Assembly: GCA_002790635.1 (NCBI GenBank)
Contig: PFVN01000047.1
Location: 1,399-8,611, forward strand
DNA from: Candidatus Moranbacteria bacterium CG_4_9_14_3_um_filter_42_9
Lineage (GTDB): Bacteria; Patescibacteriota; Minisyncoccia; Moranbacterales; UBA2206
Direction of reading: 5' to 3'
DNA length: 7,213 nt
Shown: piece after piece, positions 1 through 5,057 of the stretch
Layout: every line of letters begins with the position of its first letter
Numbering within the stretch: the first letter of the stretch is position 1
Notes under the pieces: model-generated
Databases searched by the model: none
Seen by the model: only the letters and a program-made list of their open reading frames with translations
What the model was told of the DNA's origin: nothing
Position numbers and translations under genes: made by a program

Positions 1-41
1 TTGGGGGAATTGGGCTAAAATTGAGTTAACGTAGACAGGAA

Positions 42-75
42 CGTAGATACCTGCCTGCCGGCAGGCAGGTCTACG
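42..75. repeat. GC-rich palindrome upstream of the AbrB-like gene
   Basis: A perfect 22-bp palindrome at 49-70 has the core arms CCTGCCTGCC (50-59) and GGCAGGCAGG (60-69). It extends outward as CGTAGA (42-47) against TCTACG (70-75), with two unpaired bases at 48-49, giving a 16-bp stem. An extra direct copy of AACGTAGA lies at 28-35 and again at 40-47. There is no T tract after it, so it is not an ordinary intrinsic terminator. The block is far more GC-rich than its surroundings, which suggests a dispersed repeat or a protein-binding site (inference). Confidence 0.75.
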
Positions 76-88
76 GTGCTATGAATTT

Positions 89-259
89 ATGAAAAAATAT
101 TCCAACGAAAATGTACGGAAAATCACCCAAACCGGGCGGGGAAGTCATTATGTCGTTATTCCCAAGGAGATGATGAAAGAATTGAATTGGAAAGAACGGC
201 AGAAAGTAAAAGTCACAAAAGTCAGAGGGGGAGTGATGATTAAGGATTGGAAAAAGTAA
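89..259 (+). CDS. Small SpoVT/AbrB-domain DNA-binding protein (MazE/AbrB-like)
   Basis: The 56-residue protein starts MKKYSNENVRKITQTGRG and continues with HYVVIPKEMMKELNW (about residues 20-34) and a basic, Val-rich end, VKVTKVRGGVMIKD. The pattern of Gly-rich turn, hydrophobic strand, Ile-Pro-Lys-Glu, short helix, Lys-rich strand and terminal strand is the swapped-hairpin AbrB/SpoVT fold. That fold dimerises and binds DNA, and it occurs as transition-state regulators and as antitoxins such as MazE and VapB. At 56 residues it is a single domain with no effector region. The start at 89 is the only ATG giving the whole domain; an ATG at 81 reads only three codons before its TGA, which overlaps the real start. 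No Shine-Dalgarno is present. No PIN or MazF toxin follows; the next gene is a DUF3800 protein 96 nt downstream. Fold assignment is confident; an antitoxin role is not established. Confidence 0.8.
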   Translation: MKKYSNENVRKITQTGRGSHYVVIPKEMMKELNWKERQKVKVTKVRGGVMIKDWKK

Positions 260-276
260 TTTTTTTAGGATTTAAT

Positions 277-298
277 TAGTTATAATAAAAAATAACTA
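277..298 (+). promoter_or_regulatory. Putative -10 element inside a small inverted repeat before the DUF3800 gene
   Basis: A consensus TATAAT lies at 281-286, about 70 nt before the DUF3800 start. No convincing -35 is found 16-18 bp upstream, where the sequence is a run of T. The -10 lies within the inverted repeat TAGTTAT (277-283) and ATAACTA (292-298), which could serve as an operator. This suggests that the DUF3800 gene has its own promoter rather than depending on the AbrB-like gene. A further short hairpin, CCACG (308-312) with CGTGG (329-333), would lie in the leader. Confidence 0.4.
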
Positions 299-355
299 GG
301 AAACTGACCACGGTGCAGGGATAAAAATCGTGGAAGGAAAATAAAAACAAAGATA

Positions 356-985
356 ATGGCTTACATATTTTTAGACGAAAGCGGGGATTTGGGATTTAAA
401 CCAGCTTCCAGCAAATGGTTTCTTTTTACTATCGTTTTAACCAATAATCACCGTCGAATAGAAAAAATAATCAAAAAAGTCAGATCAGGACTAAGGAAAA
501 AATACAAAAAAATCGGCGAACTGCACGCCTACCATTCTTTACCGGAAACAAAGTTTAAAATACTAAAGCTACTGTCCAAGGAAAAAGATCTAAAAATCCT
601 TTGTGTTATTTTGAACAAAAAGAAGGTTTACGGCGACTTCCAAAAACAAAAGAACTACTTGTATAATTACACGGCAAACATTCTTATGGATAGATTGCAT
701 AATAAGAAAATAATAAGAATTGACGAACCAATAGAGCTGTATATCGACCAGAAAGACACGAACAAATTTATCCGGGAAAACTTCGAAAAGTATTTAAAAA
801 TTAATTTTCAAAAGCGGGGAAACAATAAAGTAAATATAAAAATAAAACCCTCCCATACGGAGAAGTGTCTTCAAGCAGTTGATTTTATCAGCTGGGCGAT
901 ATTCAGAAAATACGAAAAAGGGGATTATGAATATTATGAAATAATCAAAAACAGCATTATTGAAGAAAACCTATTGTTCCCCTAA
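356..985 (+). CDS. DUF3800 domain protein (putative RNase H-like nuclease)
   Basis: This 209-residue protein begins AYIFLDESGDLGF, the N-terminal hallmark of DUF3800, with acidic residues D7, E8 and D11 after a hydrophobic strand. Further family-like features are GELHAYH (54-60), a strand ending in the YIDQKD acidic motif (D131 and D134), SH at 166-167, and the C-terminal CLQAVDFISWAIFRKYEKGD (171-190) with Q173 and D176. Spaced acids of this kind are why the family is suspected to be a metal-dependent RNase H-fold nuclease; no activity is shown here. The length is normal, so the gene looks intact. It is Lys/Ile-rich and AT-rich compared with tuf, which may mean recent acquisition. A purine stretch GGAAGGA at 332-338 is too far (17 nt) from the ATG to be a standard ribosome site. 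The stop codon abuts the hairpins at 985-1040. Members of this family are often found in accessory and defence regions; the role here is unknown. Confidence 0.85.
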   Translation: MAYIFLDESGDLGFKPASSKWFLFTIVLTNNHRRIEKIIKKVRSGLRKKYKKIGELHAYHSLPETKFKILKLLSKEKDLKILCVILNKKKVYGDFQKQKNYLYNYTANILMDRLHNKKIIRIDEPIELYIDQKDTNKFIRENFEKYLKINFQKRGNNKVNIKIKPSHTEKCLQAVDFISWAIFRKYEKGDYEYYEIIKNSIIEENLLFP

Positions 986-1053
986 AAACAGAAAACCCCC
1001 TGTTTTGACGAGACGCCTTACGGTATCCCAACACAGGAGGATTTACTTCTATG
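985..1053 (+). promoter_or_regulatory. Overlapping hairpins with a strong Shine-Dalgarno and a two-codon ORF
   Basis: Two stems share the same bases. Stem A pairs AAAACAG (985-991) with CTGTTTT (1000-1006). Stem B pairs 996-1007 with 1029-1040, ten of twelve positions matching, so A and B exclude each other. Stem B contains the window's only full AGGAGG (1035-1040), placed ten bases before ATG at 1051. The frame that follows is ATG AAC TAA. It may be a 3' processing or termination structure for the DUF3800 transcript, a leader with a minimal ORF, or the remnant of a lost gene. Neither stem is followed by a clear T tract, so I do not call it an intrinsic terminator. Confidence 0.45.
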
Positions 1054-1092
1054 AACTAATACTAGCATATCTGTCAAATATTTCAAGGAATA

Positions 1093-1101
1093 TGTGGATA
1101 A
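1093..1101 (-). promoter_or_regulatory. DnaA box (perfect consensus), left copy
   Basis: On the minus strand this reads TTATCCACA, an exact match to the classical DnaA-box consensus. It is part of a 12-bp sequence (1093-1104) repeated in inverted orientation at 1455-1466. Twenty bases separate it from the -35 element at 1122. A weaker relative, TTATCCAGT on the minus strand, lies at 1134-1142 between the -35 and -10. DnaA binding here is inference from sequence alone. Confidence 0.55.
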
Positions 1102-1121
1102 GTCGTTTTTTAGCCTTATTC

Positions 1122-1150
1122 TTGACACTTTTTACTGGATAATATACTAT
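1122..1150 (+). promoter_or_regulatory. Sigma-70-type promoter for the 91-residue gene
   Basis: A perfect -35 TTGACA lies at 1122-1127. Two -10 candidates are TATACT at 1143-1148 (15-bp spacer, five of six) and TACTAT at 1145-1150 (17-bp spacer, four of six). Transcription would begin near 1155-1158, leaving a leader of only about 16-19 nt before the ATG at 1174, with no Shine-Dalgarno. Confidence 0.6.
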
Positions 1151-1173
1151 TTCTAAAGTAAGCGAAAAAACCC

Positions 1174-1449
1174 ATGTTAGACAAAAAATTGAAAGACGCG
1201 CTGGAACTCTTAGGCGGGAAAGCCATCATCAAAGACGGCGAGCAGCTGTATGTTTTGCTGACCATCAAGGAATTCAAAAAGATCCGCCAGGAGGGTATTG
1301 GAGGCTTGACAAAGCAAGAACTGATTGATAGAATCAACAATGATATAGCCGCTTGGAAATCGAGCCAGGAAGAAGACAAGTTGGATGCTTTGAATCTGGA
1401 TGATATTGGCAATAAAGAAGCGGAAGATGTCCATTACGAAAAGGCCTAA
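1174..1449 (+). CDS. Small Phd/YefM-antitoxin-like protein, orphan
   Basis: The 91-residue product starts with a short helix and then KAIIKDGEQLYVLLTIKEFKKI (about residues 16-37). This resembles the strand-turn-strand-helix of Phd/YefM antitoxins, in which a strand is followed by a D-G turn, a second hydrophobic strand and an E-[YF]-x-x-[LI] helix. The second half (45-91) is a charged helix, LTKQELIDRINNDIAAWKSS, followed by an acidic, probably disordered tail. No toxin gene follows; the next gene is tuf, 161 nt away. A toxin-neutralising or autoregulatory role would be expected from the fold, but without a partner it may be a stand-alone regulator. The gene has its own good promoter and is flanked by two inverted DnaA boxes. 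The start at 1174 is the first in-frame ATG after that promoter. Two minus-strand reading frames overlap it, but they show no recognisable protein. That it is a real gene is likely; its function is unknown. Confidence 0.65.
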   Translation: MLDKKLKDALELLGGKAIIKDGEQLYVLLTIKEFKKIRQEGIGGLTKQELIDRINNDIAAWKSSQEEDKLDALNLDDIGNKEAEDVHYEKA

Positions 1450-1457
1450 AGGCAGAC

Positions 1458-1466
1458 TTATCCACA
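1458..1466 (+). promoter_or_regulatory. DnaA box (perfect consensus), right copy
   Basis: TTATCCACA is an exact DnaA-box match and forms, with the preceding GAC, the inverted partner (1455-1466) of the copy at 1093-1104. It ends 19 bases before the -35 candidate of the tuf promoter, nearly the same distance as at the left promoter. A regulatory role for DnaA at tuf is inference. Confidence 0.55.
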
Positions 1467-1485
1467 CCTAAAACACACCAAAGAC

Positions 1486-1513
1486 TTGCTAAAATCTGAA
1501 ATTATAGTAGAAT
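1486..1513 (+). promoter_or_regulatory. Promoter for the tuf-rpsJ operon
   Basis: A -35-like TTGCTA (1486-1491) is followed after 16 bp by TAGAAT (1508-1513, five of six to consensus). A second -10 candidate is an exact TATAAT at 1526-1531, overlapping another TATAAT at 1531-1536, but without a good -35. Start sites would lie near 1520 or 1540, giving a tuf leader of about 70-90 nt. Two or more tandem start sites are plausible for so highly expressed a gene. Confidence 0.5.
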
Positions 1514-1554
1514 AGTTTCGATAGGTATAATATAATTAAATAACATATAAAATT

Positions 1555-1590
1555 CGTAAATTATTTGCGAGTCAAGCTTCGTGCTTCTCG
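1555..1590 (+). promoter_or_regulatory. tuf leader hairpins
   Basis: Two small hairpins lie next to each other in the tuf leader. CGTAAA (1555-1560) pairs with TTTGCG (1564-1569, one G-U). CGAG (1568-1571) with CTCG (1587-1590) and AAGC (1574-1577) with GCTT (1583-1586) form the second around a five-base loop. They overlap by two bases, so both cannot form completely. They end 20 bases before the chosen tuf start. No Shine-Dalgarno is present between them and the ATG. Confidence 0.4.
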
Positions 1591-1610
1591 TAATAATGCG
1601 ACTAAAAAGT

Positions 1611-2804
1611 ATGGCAGCGGAAAAATTTGAACGCAATAAGCCTCATGTGAATGTCGGAACCATCGGTCATGTTGACCATGGCAAAACCACTTTGACGGCG
1701 GCGATTCTCAAGGTGCTAAGTTACAGCGGAAAAGCCAAGCCGAAAGGGGTGGATGAAATTGACAAGGCGCCGGAAGAACGGGAGCGTGGCATCACTATCG
1801 CTACCGCTCACTGTGAATATGAATCCGATACCAGGCACTATGCTCACGTGGACTGTCCGGGGCACGCTGACTATATTAAAAATATGATTACCGGAGCTGC
1901 TCAAATGGACGGAGCTATTTTGGTTGTGGCCGCGACCGACGGACCGATGCCGCAAACCCGAGAGCATATTCTCTTAGCCAAGCAGGTGGGTGTTCCTGAG
2001 ATTGTCGTTTTTTTGAATAAAGTTGATATGGTGGATGATCCAGAACTAATTGACCTAGTTGAGGCGGAAGTGAGAGAATTGCTGACCAAATATGAGTTTG
2101 ACGGCGAAAAAGCGGCTATCATCAGGGGTTCGGCTCTCAAGGCCTTGGAATCCAAATCGGCTGAAGATGAAGCGGCCAAGCCCATCTTGGAATTAATTGC
2201 GGCCCTGGATTCAAAAATTCCGGAACCAGTGAGAGATACTGAAAAACCATATCTGATGCCGATTGAAGATATTTTCTCCATTGAAGGCAGAGGAACCGTG
2301 GTTACCGGAAGAATTGAAAGAGGCGTTGTTAATATCAATGAAGAAGTAGAAATCGTTGGACTGCGTCCTACGCAAAAAACAACCGTTACTGGAATTGAAA
2401 TGTTTAACAAATCTCTTGACAGAGGACAAGCTGGAGACAATGCCGGAGTGCTGCTCCGAGGAACCAAGAAAGAAGATGTTGAAAGAGGTCAAGTTTTGGC
2501 GAAACCGGGATCCATTACTCCTCACACTGAATTTGAAGCCGAAACCTATATTCTAAATAAGGAAGAAGGTGGTCGGCACACCCCGTTTTTCAAAGGCTAT
2601 AAACCGCAGTTCTATGTCCGAACGACGGATGTTACCGGCGAGGTAATTTTGCCGGAAGGGACGGAAATGGTGATGCCGGGAGATACAGTTAATTTCTCGG
2701 TCAAGCTGATCGCTCCGGTTGCTATGGAGGAAGGAATGCGGTTCGCTATTCGTGAAGGAGGCCGAACGGTTGGGGCCGGAGTGGTTACAAAAATTTTGAA
2801 ATAA
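1611..2804 (+). CDS. tuf: Translation elongation factor Tu
   Basis: EF-Tu is the cytosolic GTPase that carries aminoacyl-tRNA to the ribosomal A site. The 397-residue length is standard. The G domain shows GHVDHGKT (19-26, P loop), RGITI (59-63, switch I with the Mg-contacting Thr62), DCPGH (81-85, with the catalytic His85), NKVD (136-139, guanine specificity) and GSAL (173-176). Domain 2 starts near [23 protein letters not shown], and domain 3 ends in [22 protein letters not shown]. The start at 1611 ([16 protein letters not shown]) fits the family N-terminus. In-frame GTG 1581 and ATG 1596 would add ten or five residues that EF-Tu does not have, and 1581 lies in the leader hairpin. No Shine-Dalgarno is seen. 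The gene heads the S10 operon; fusA, its usual upstream neighbour in the str operon, is absent. Confidence 0.98.
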   Translation: MAAEKFERNKPHVNVGTIGHVDHGKTTLTAAILKVLSYSGKAKPKGVDEIDKAPEERERGITIATAHCEYESDTRHYAHVDCPGHADYIKNMITGAAQMDGAILVVAATDGPMPQTREHILLAKQVGVPEIVVFLNKVDMVDDPELIDLVEAEVRELLTKYEFDGEKAAIIRGSALKALESKSAEDEAAKPILELIAALDSKIPEPVRDTEKPYLMPIEDIFSIEGRGTVVTGRIERGVVNINEEVEIVGLRPTQKTTVTGIEMFNKSLDRGQAGDNAGVLLRGTKKEDVERGQVLAKPGSITPHTEFEAETYILNKEEGGRHTPFFKGYKPQFYVRTTDVTGEVILPEGTEMVMPGDTVNFSVKLIAPVAMEEGMRFAIREGGRTVGAGVVTKILK

Positions 2805-2816
2805 GTTTTCTTTTAG

Positions 2817-2840
2817 ACTTGTCACTCGCGAGTGATAGGT
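2817..2840 (+). repeat. tuf-rpsJ intergenic palindrome
   Basis: A perfect 14-bp palindrome (2822-2835) has the core CTCGCGAG. Pairing extends outward to 2817 and 2840, with two G-U pairs in RNA, giving a ten-pair stem around a CGCG loop. It starts 12 nt after the tuf stop. There is no following T tract, so it would not terminate efficiently. An mRNA-processing or stabilising hairpin that lets tuf be expressed more than rpsJ is a reasonable inference. The same octamer recurs in the terminator loop at 3370-3377. Confidence 0.65.
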
Positions 2841-2874
2841 TTATAGAGTAAATTTAAAGTAAATTCATTAAAAA

Positions 2875-3201
2875 ATGGCAAAAAAGGAAGAAGAAGTAAA
2901 ATCAAGGATTCGGATCAAGCTCAAGGCCTATGATCATAAGATTATTGATCAATCAGCCAAGCAAATCGTTGAAACGGTTCAGCGGTCAGGAGCAAAGATA
3001 GCTGGGCCGGTTCCTTTGCCGACGGAAATTAGGAAATTTACGGTAAATAAATCGACATTTGTGCATAAAGACGCGCGAGACCAATATGAGATGCGTTTGC
3101 ATAAGCGGCTTATTGATATTTTGGAATCAACGCCTAAAACCATCGATAGTCTGACCAATCTTGATTTGCCGGCCGGCGTGGATATTGAGATAAAAATGTA
3201 A
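2875..3201 (+). CDS. rpsJ: 30S ribosomal protein S10
   Basis: S10 is a head protein of the small subunit and, as NusE, a partner of NusB in transcription antitermination. The product has 108 residues, slightly longer than usual because of a charged N-terminal tail ([10 protein letters not shown]). Family landmarks are [15 protein letters not shown] (11-25), the helix [19 protein letters not shown] (27-45), [11 protein letters not shown] (47-57), the rRNA-binding tip [15 protein letters not shown] (60-74) and the end [11 protein letters not shown] (98-108). The start is the only ATG that gives the complete N-terminus. No Shine-Dalgarno precedes it. It is 70 nt downstream of tuf and 299 nt upstream of rplC. 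That gap is unusual, since rpsJ and rplC are normally close. Confidence 0.97.
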   Translation: MAKKEEEVKSRIRIKLKAYDHKIIDQSAKQIVETVQRSGAKIAGPVPLPTEIRKFTVNKSTFVHKDARDQYEMRLHKRLIDILESTPKTIDSLTNLDLPAGVDIEIKM

Positions 3202-3204
3202 AAA

Positions 3205-3272
3205 CTACAAAATTACAAAAAAATACGAAACTACAAAATTTTGTATTTTTGTAAAAATTTGTAAGTTTGTAG
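3205..3272 (+). repeat. Long imperfect inverted repeat after rpsJ
   Basis: Two 34-base arms, 3205-3238 and 3239-3272, directly abut. They are complementary at 27 of 34 positions, plus one G-U in RNA. Both ends are CTACAAA and TTTGTAG. The repeat begins three bases after the rpsJ stop. Low-complexity AT content makes the exact pairing less certain, but the match is far beyond chance for abutting arms. Confidence 0.65.
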
Positions 3273-3277
3273 GAATA

Positions 3278-3363
3278 CTAGTTAAAGTCCCGAAGCTATA
3301 AAAAGTTTGCGAGGATACTCAACTAGCCAGGATGATAAAAACTAATCTGCCGCGGCGGATTGG
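3278..3363 (+). ncRNA. Candidate structured cis-regulatory RNA before rplC
   Basis: Domain 1 is a 49-nt bulged hairpin. CTAGTT (3278-3283) pairs with AACTAG (3321-3326), AGT (3286-3288) with ACT (3317-3319), CCCG (3289-3292) with CG (3310-3311) and GG (3313-3314) as CGAGG less one bulged A, and AAGCT (3293-3297) with AGTTT (3304-3308, one G-U), around an ATAAAA loop. Domain 2 pairs 3342-3350 with 3355-3363 around a CGCG loop. CCAG at 3327-3330 can pair with CTGG at 3366-3369, enclosing domain 2. That pairing would disrupt the terminator stem that follows. The arrangement is that of an attenuator: sensor, antiterminator, terminator. I do not recognise a known class; it is not a clear T-box. 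A ribosomal-protein autoregulation site, for example for L4 or L3, is an inference from position. Confidence 0.4.
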
Positions 3364-3389
3364 AACTGGCTCGCGAGACCAGTTTTTTT
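3364..3389 (+). terminator. Intrinsic terminator between rpsJ and rplC
   Basis: AACTGG (3364-3369) pairs with CCAGTT (3379-3384). The loop contains the self-complementary CTCGCGAG (3370-3377), which can add four inner pairs. The stem leads directly into seven T residues (3383-3389). This is the clearest terminator in the window, and it lies inside an operon, which implies that read-through to rplC is partial or controlled. Confidence 0.75.
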
Positions 3390-3400
3390 AATAACACAAA

Positions 3401-3471
3401 TTTACAAATCGAATACAAATCTGCAAATATAAACTAAAAAATTATTTGTATATTTATATCGGATTTGTAGT
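3401..3471 (+). repeat. Long imperfect inverted repeat before rplC
   Basis: Arms 3401-3428 and 3444-3471 are complementary at 21 of 28 positions, plus two G-U in RNA, around a 15-base loop. It ends 29 nt before the rplC start. TTTGTAGTTTCGTA (3464-3477) is also a perfect 14-base complement of 3224-3237 in the repeat after rpsJ, so a long-range pairing could enclose the whole attenuator-like element. No convincing promoter was found in this stretch. Confidence 0.55.
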
Positions 3472-3500
3472 TTCGTAGGAAAGTAATCAATAGCAAAGGC

Positions 3501-4064
3501 ATGGCAAAGTTCATACTCGGGAAAAAATTAGGAATGACTACTATTTATGATTCAGCTAAAGAAGCGCTGAATGTTACTTTAGTTGAGTGTCCTTTGAATA
3601 GAGTGGCGCTTCTGCGAACCAAAGAAAAAGATCAGTACGAAGCGGTTCAGGTAGAAATTCAAAAAACGAAAAATAAAATTTTCAAGAAAGAATTTAGAGT
3701 GGAAAACTCGCAATTAAAAACAGACGATGTAATCGGAGTCGATGTTTTTTCAGTAGGTGATGTTGCTAATGTTAGCGGAACCGCAAAGTCAAAGGGTTTT
3801 CAAGGGGTCGTTAAAAGACATGGATTTAAAGGCGGTGCTAAATCGCACGGGCACAAGCATGATCTTAGGGCGCCGGGATCAATCGGTTCAGGATTTCCGG
3901 AACATGTTACAAAAGGTAAAAGAATGGCAGGGAGGATGGGAGGAACCAGGTCAACTGGCAAAAACATCGAGATAGTTTACATAAACACAGAGAAAAATTT
4001 AATCGGCCTCAGGGGTCCAGTTGCCGGCATTCCGGGAGCAATTGTTGAAATACTGGTTAAATAA
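3501..4064 (+). CDS. rplC: 50S ribosomal protein L3
   Basis: L3 is an early-assembling large-subunit protein whose extended loop reaches the peptidyl transferase centre. The product begins with the typical KFILGKKLGMTTIY. It carries the central loop VSGTAKSKGFQGVVKRHGFKGG (91-112), then SHGHKHDLRAPGSIGSG (115-131) and KGKRMAGRMGG (138-148), and ends with NLIGLRGPVAGIPGAIVEI. At 187 residues it is shorter than the E. coli protein (209); the loss is mostly in the N-terminal barrel and the C-terminal tail. AAAGG at 3495-3499 is too close to the ATG to act as a normal ribosome site. It is separated from rpsJ by 299 nt of repeats and a terminator, but is followed by rplD after only five bases. An overlapping + strand frame at 3757-3975 is a shadow. 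Confidence 0.97.
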   Translation: MAKFILGKKLGMTTIYDSAKEALNVTLVECPLNRVALLRTKEKDQYEAVQVEIQKTKNKIFKKEFRVENSQLKTDDVIGVDVFSVGDVANVSGTAKSKGFQGVVKRHGFKGGAKSHGHKHDLRAPGSIGSGFPEHVTKGKRMAGRMGGTRSTGKNIEIVYINTEKNLIGLRGPVAGIPGAIVEILVK

Positions 4065-4069
4065 AAGAT

Positions 4070-4699
4070 ATGGCTATTGCAAAAGTTTATAATTTAGAAG
4101 GTGTGAAAACAGAGGAGCTAAAACTAGCTGATTCGGTTTTTGGTTTGTCGGACAATGACGATTTGGTTCATCAAGTCTATGTAGCACTTGCGGGGAATAA
4201 GAGGCAAGTCAGCGCCGACACGAAAACGAGAGGAGAGAGAGCCGGATCCGGAATAAAACCCTGGAGGCAAAAAGGAACTGGGCGCGCCAGAGTCGGATCA
4301 GTCAGAACTCCGGTCTGGAGAAAGGGTGGTGTCGTTTTCGGACCAAAGAGCGATCAGAATTTTAAGAAAAAAATCAATAAAAAAATGAATTCTAAGGCTT
4401 TAGCAACCGTTCTCAGCGGTAAATTACGAGATGCGGAATTGATCGTTGTCGAGAAATTTAATTTAGAGGAAAAAAAGACCAAAAAAATGGCTGCGGCTCT
4501 GAAAAATTTGCAGATCAAGGGTAGTATATTATTGAGTTTTTCTGATTCCGAAAAGGAAATGACCCTAACTAGTCAGAACTTGCCAAAGGTTAAAAATATT
4601 TTCACCAGTCAATTGAATGTTTTGGATATATTAGACAAAAAAAACCTGATTATGACCAAGGAATCAGCCAAGTATCTGGAAAACAAGTATAAAAAATAG
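4070..4699 (+). CDS. rplD: 50S ribosomal protein L4
   Basis: L4 lines the polypeptide exit tunnel, and in E. coli it also represses its own operon. The 209-residue protein has the normal length. The long tunnel loop is at about residues 51-94, TKTRGERAGSGIKPW followed by RQKGTGRARVGSVRTPVW and KGGVVFGPK. The globular part includes KINKKMNSKALATVLSGKL and ends with LDILDKKNLIMTKESAKYLE. Only five bases separate it from the rplC stop, so translation is probably coupled. No Shine-Dalgarno is seen. It is the only complete gene here that ends in TAG. Given the attenuator-like element upstream of rplC, L4 is an obvious candidate regulator, but no direct evidence for this is present. Confidence 0.97.
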   Translation: MAIAKVYNLEGVKTEELKLADSVFGLSDNDDLVHQVYVALAGNKRQVSADTKTRGERAGSGIKPWRQKGTGRARVGSVRTPVWRKGGVVFGPKSDQNFKKKINKKMNSKALATVLSGKLRDAELIVVEKFNLEEKKTKKMAAALKNLQIKGSILLSFSDSEKEMTLTSQNLPKVKNIFTSQLNVLDILDKKNLIMTKESAKYLENKYKK

Positions 4700-4707
4700 G
4701 AAAAGCC

Positions 4708-5055
4708 ATGGAAAAAATGAACAAAAAAACCGAAGAAGAAAAGAAGGAAGCCGCATCATTTTCGGGAAGCGGGTTTTCCTATAAATTTTTGCTCTCGCCT
4801 TGGATTACGGAAGCATCCACTGCCGCTACTGAGCTTAACAAATACGTTTTTAAGGTTGATCCAAAAGCCGACAAGAGACAAATAAAGAAAGCAATCGAGG
4901 ATTTATATAAGGTCACTGTCACTGCCGTAAATACTGTAAAAATAAGCAAAAAATTCAGAAATTACGGGAAAACCCCAGGCTGGAAAGCTGGTTTTAAAAA
5001 AGCTATTGTTACTGTCAAAGCGGGTGACAAAATAGAATTATTTGAAGGGGTATAA
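4708..5055 (+). CDS. rplW: 50S ribosomal protein L23
   Basis: L23 sits at the exit of the ribosomal tunnel, where signal recognition particle and trigger factor dock. The 115-residue product has an N-terminal charged tail of about 22 residues (MEKMNKKTEEEKKEA) before the core. The core has FLLSPWITEAST (27-38), NKYVFKVDPKADKRQIKKAI (44-63), VTAVNTVKISKK (71-82), KKAIVTVKAGDKIELFEGV (97-115). The family motif ITEKS is here ITEAS, a changed residue in an otherwise conserved spot. It begins eight bases after rplD. AGGA at 4698-4701 overlaps the rplD stop six bases before the ATG and is the best ribosome site among the ribosomal genes. An internal ATG at 4717 would shorten the tail by three residues and cannot be excluded. 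Confidence 0.95.
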   Translation: MEKMNKKTEEEKKEAASFSGSGFSYKFLLSPWITEASTAATELNKYVFKVDPKADKRQIKKAIEDLYKVTVTAVNTVKISKKFRNYGKTPGWKAGFKKAIVTVKAGDKIELFEGV

Positions 5056-5057
5056 AA

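Noticed and set aside
1..18. C-terminal end of an upstream gene in frame 1
   Set aside because: Only five codons precede a TAA; nothing supports it.
332..338. GGAAGGA as the ribosome site of the DUF3800 gene
   Set aside because: It ends 17 nt before the ATG, too far for normal use, and no alternative in-frame start lies closer.
960..1142. 60-codon + strand reading frame starting inside the DUF3800 gene end
   Set aside because: It runs through the hairpins, a DnaA box and the TTGACA promoter, has no recognisable family, and its start overlaps the DUF3800 C-terminus out of frame.
1116..1467. Two minus-strand frames opposite the 91-residue gene
   Set aside because: No family resemblance, no promoter or ribosome site in the right place, and the + strand gene has a good promoter and a plausible fold.
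1050..1600. Chromosome replication origin
   Set aside because: Two perfect DnaA boxes and AT-rich DNA are suggestive, but there is no dense cluster of boxes and no dnaA, dnaN or rpmH nearby. Their placement relative to promoters fits regulation better. Not excluded.
1581..1610. Upstream GTG or ATG (1596) start for tuf
   Set aside because: EF-Tu proteins begin at MA-x-EKF; the extra residues match nothing, and 1581 is within a leader hairpin.
1716..2825. Several minus-strand and out-of-frame readings within tuf, including a 188-codon one
   Set aside because: They are shadows of a certain EF-Tu gene.
3278..3389. T-box riboswitch
   Set aside because: TTGGAACTGG before the terminator vaguely recalls the T-box, but the conserved UGGNACCGCG and Stem I motifs are not found, and the downstream gene is not an amino-acid gene.
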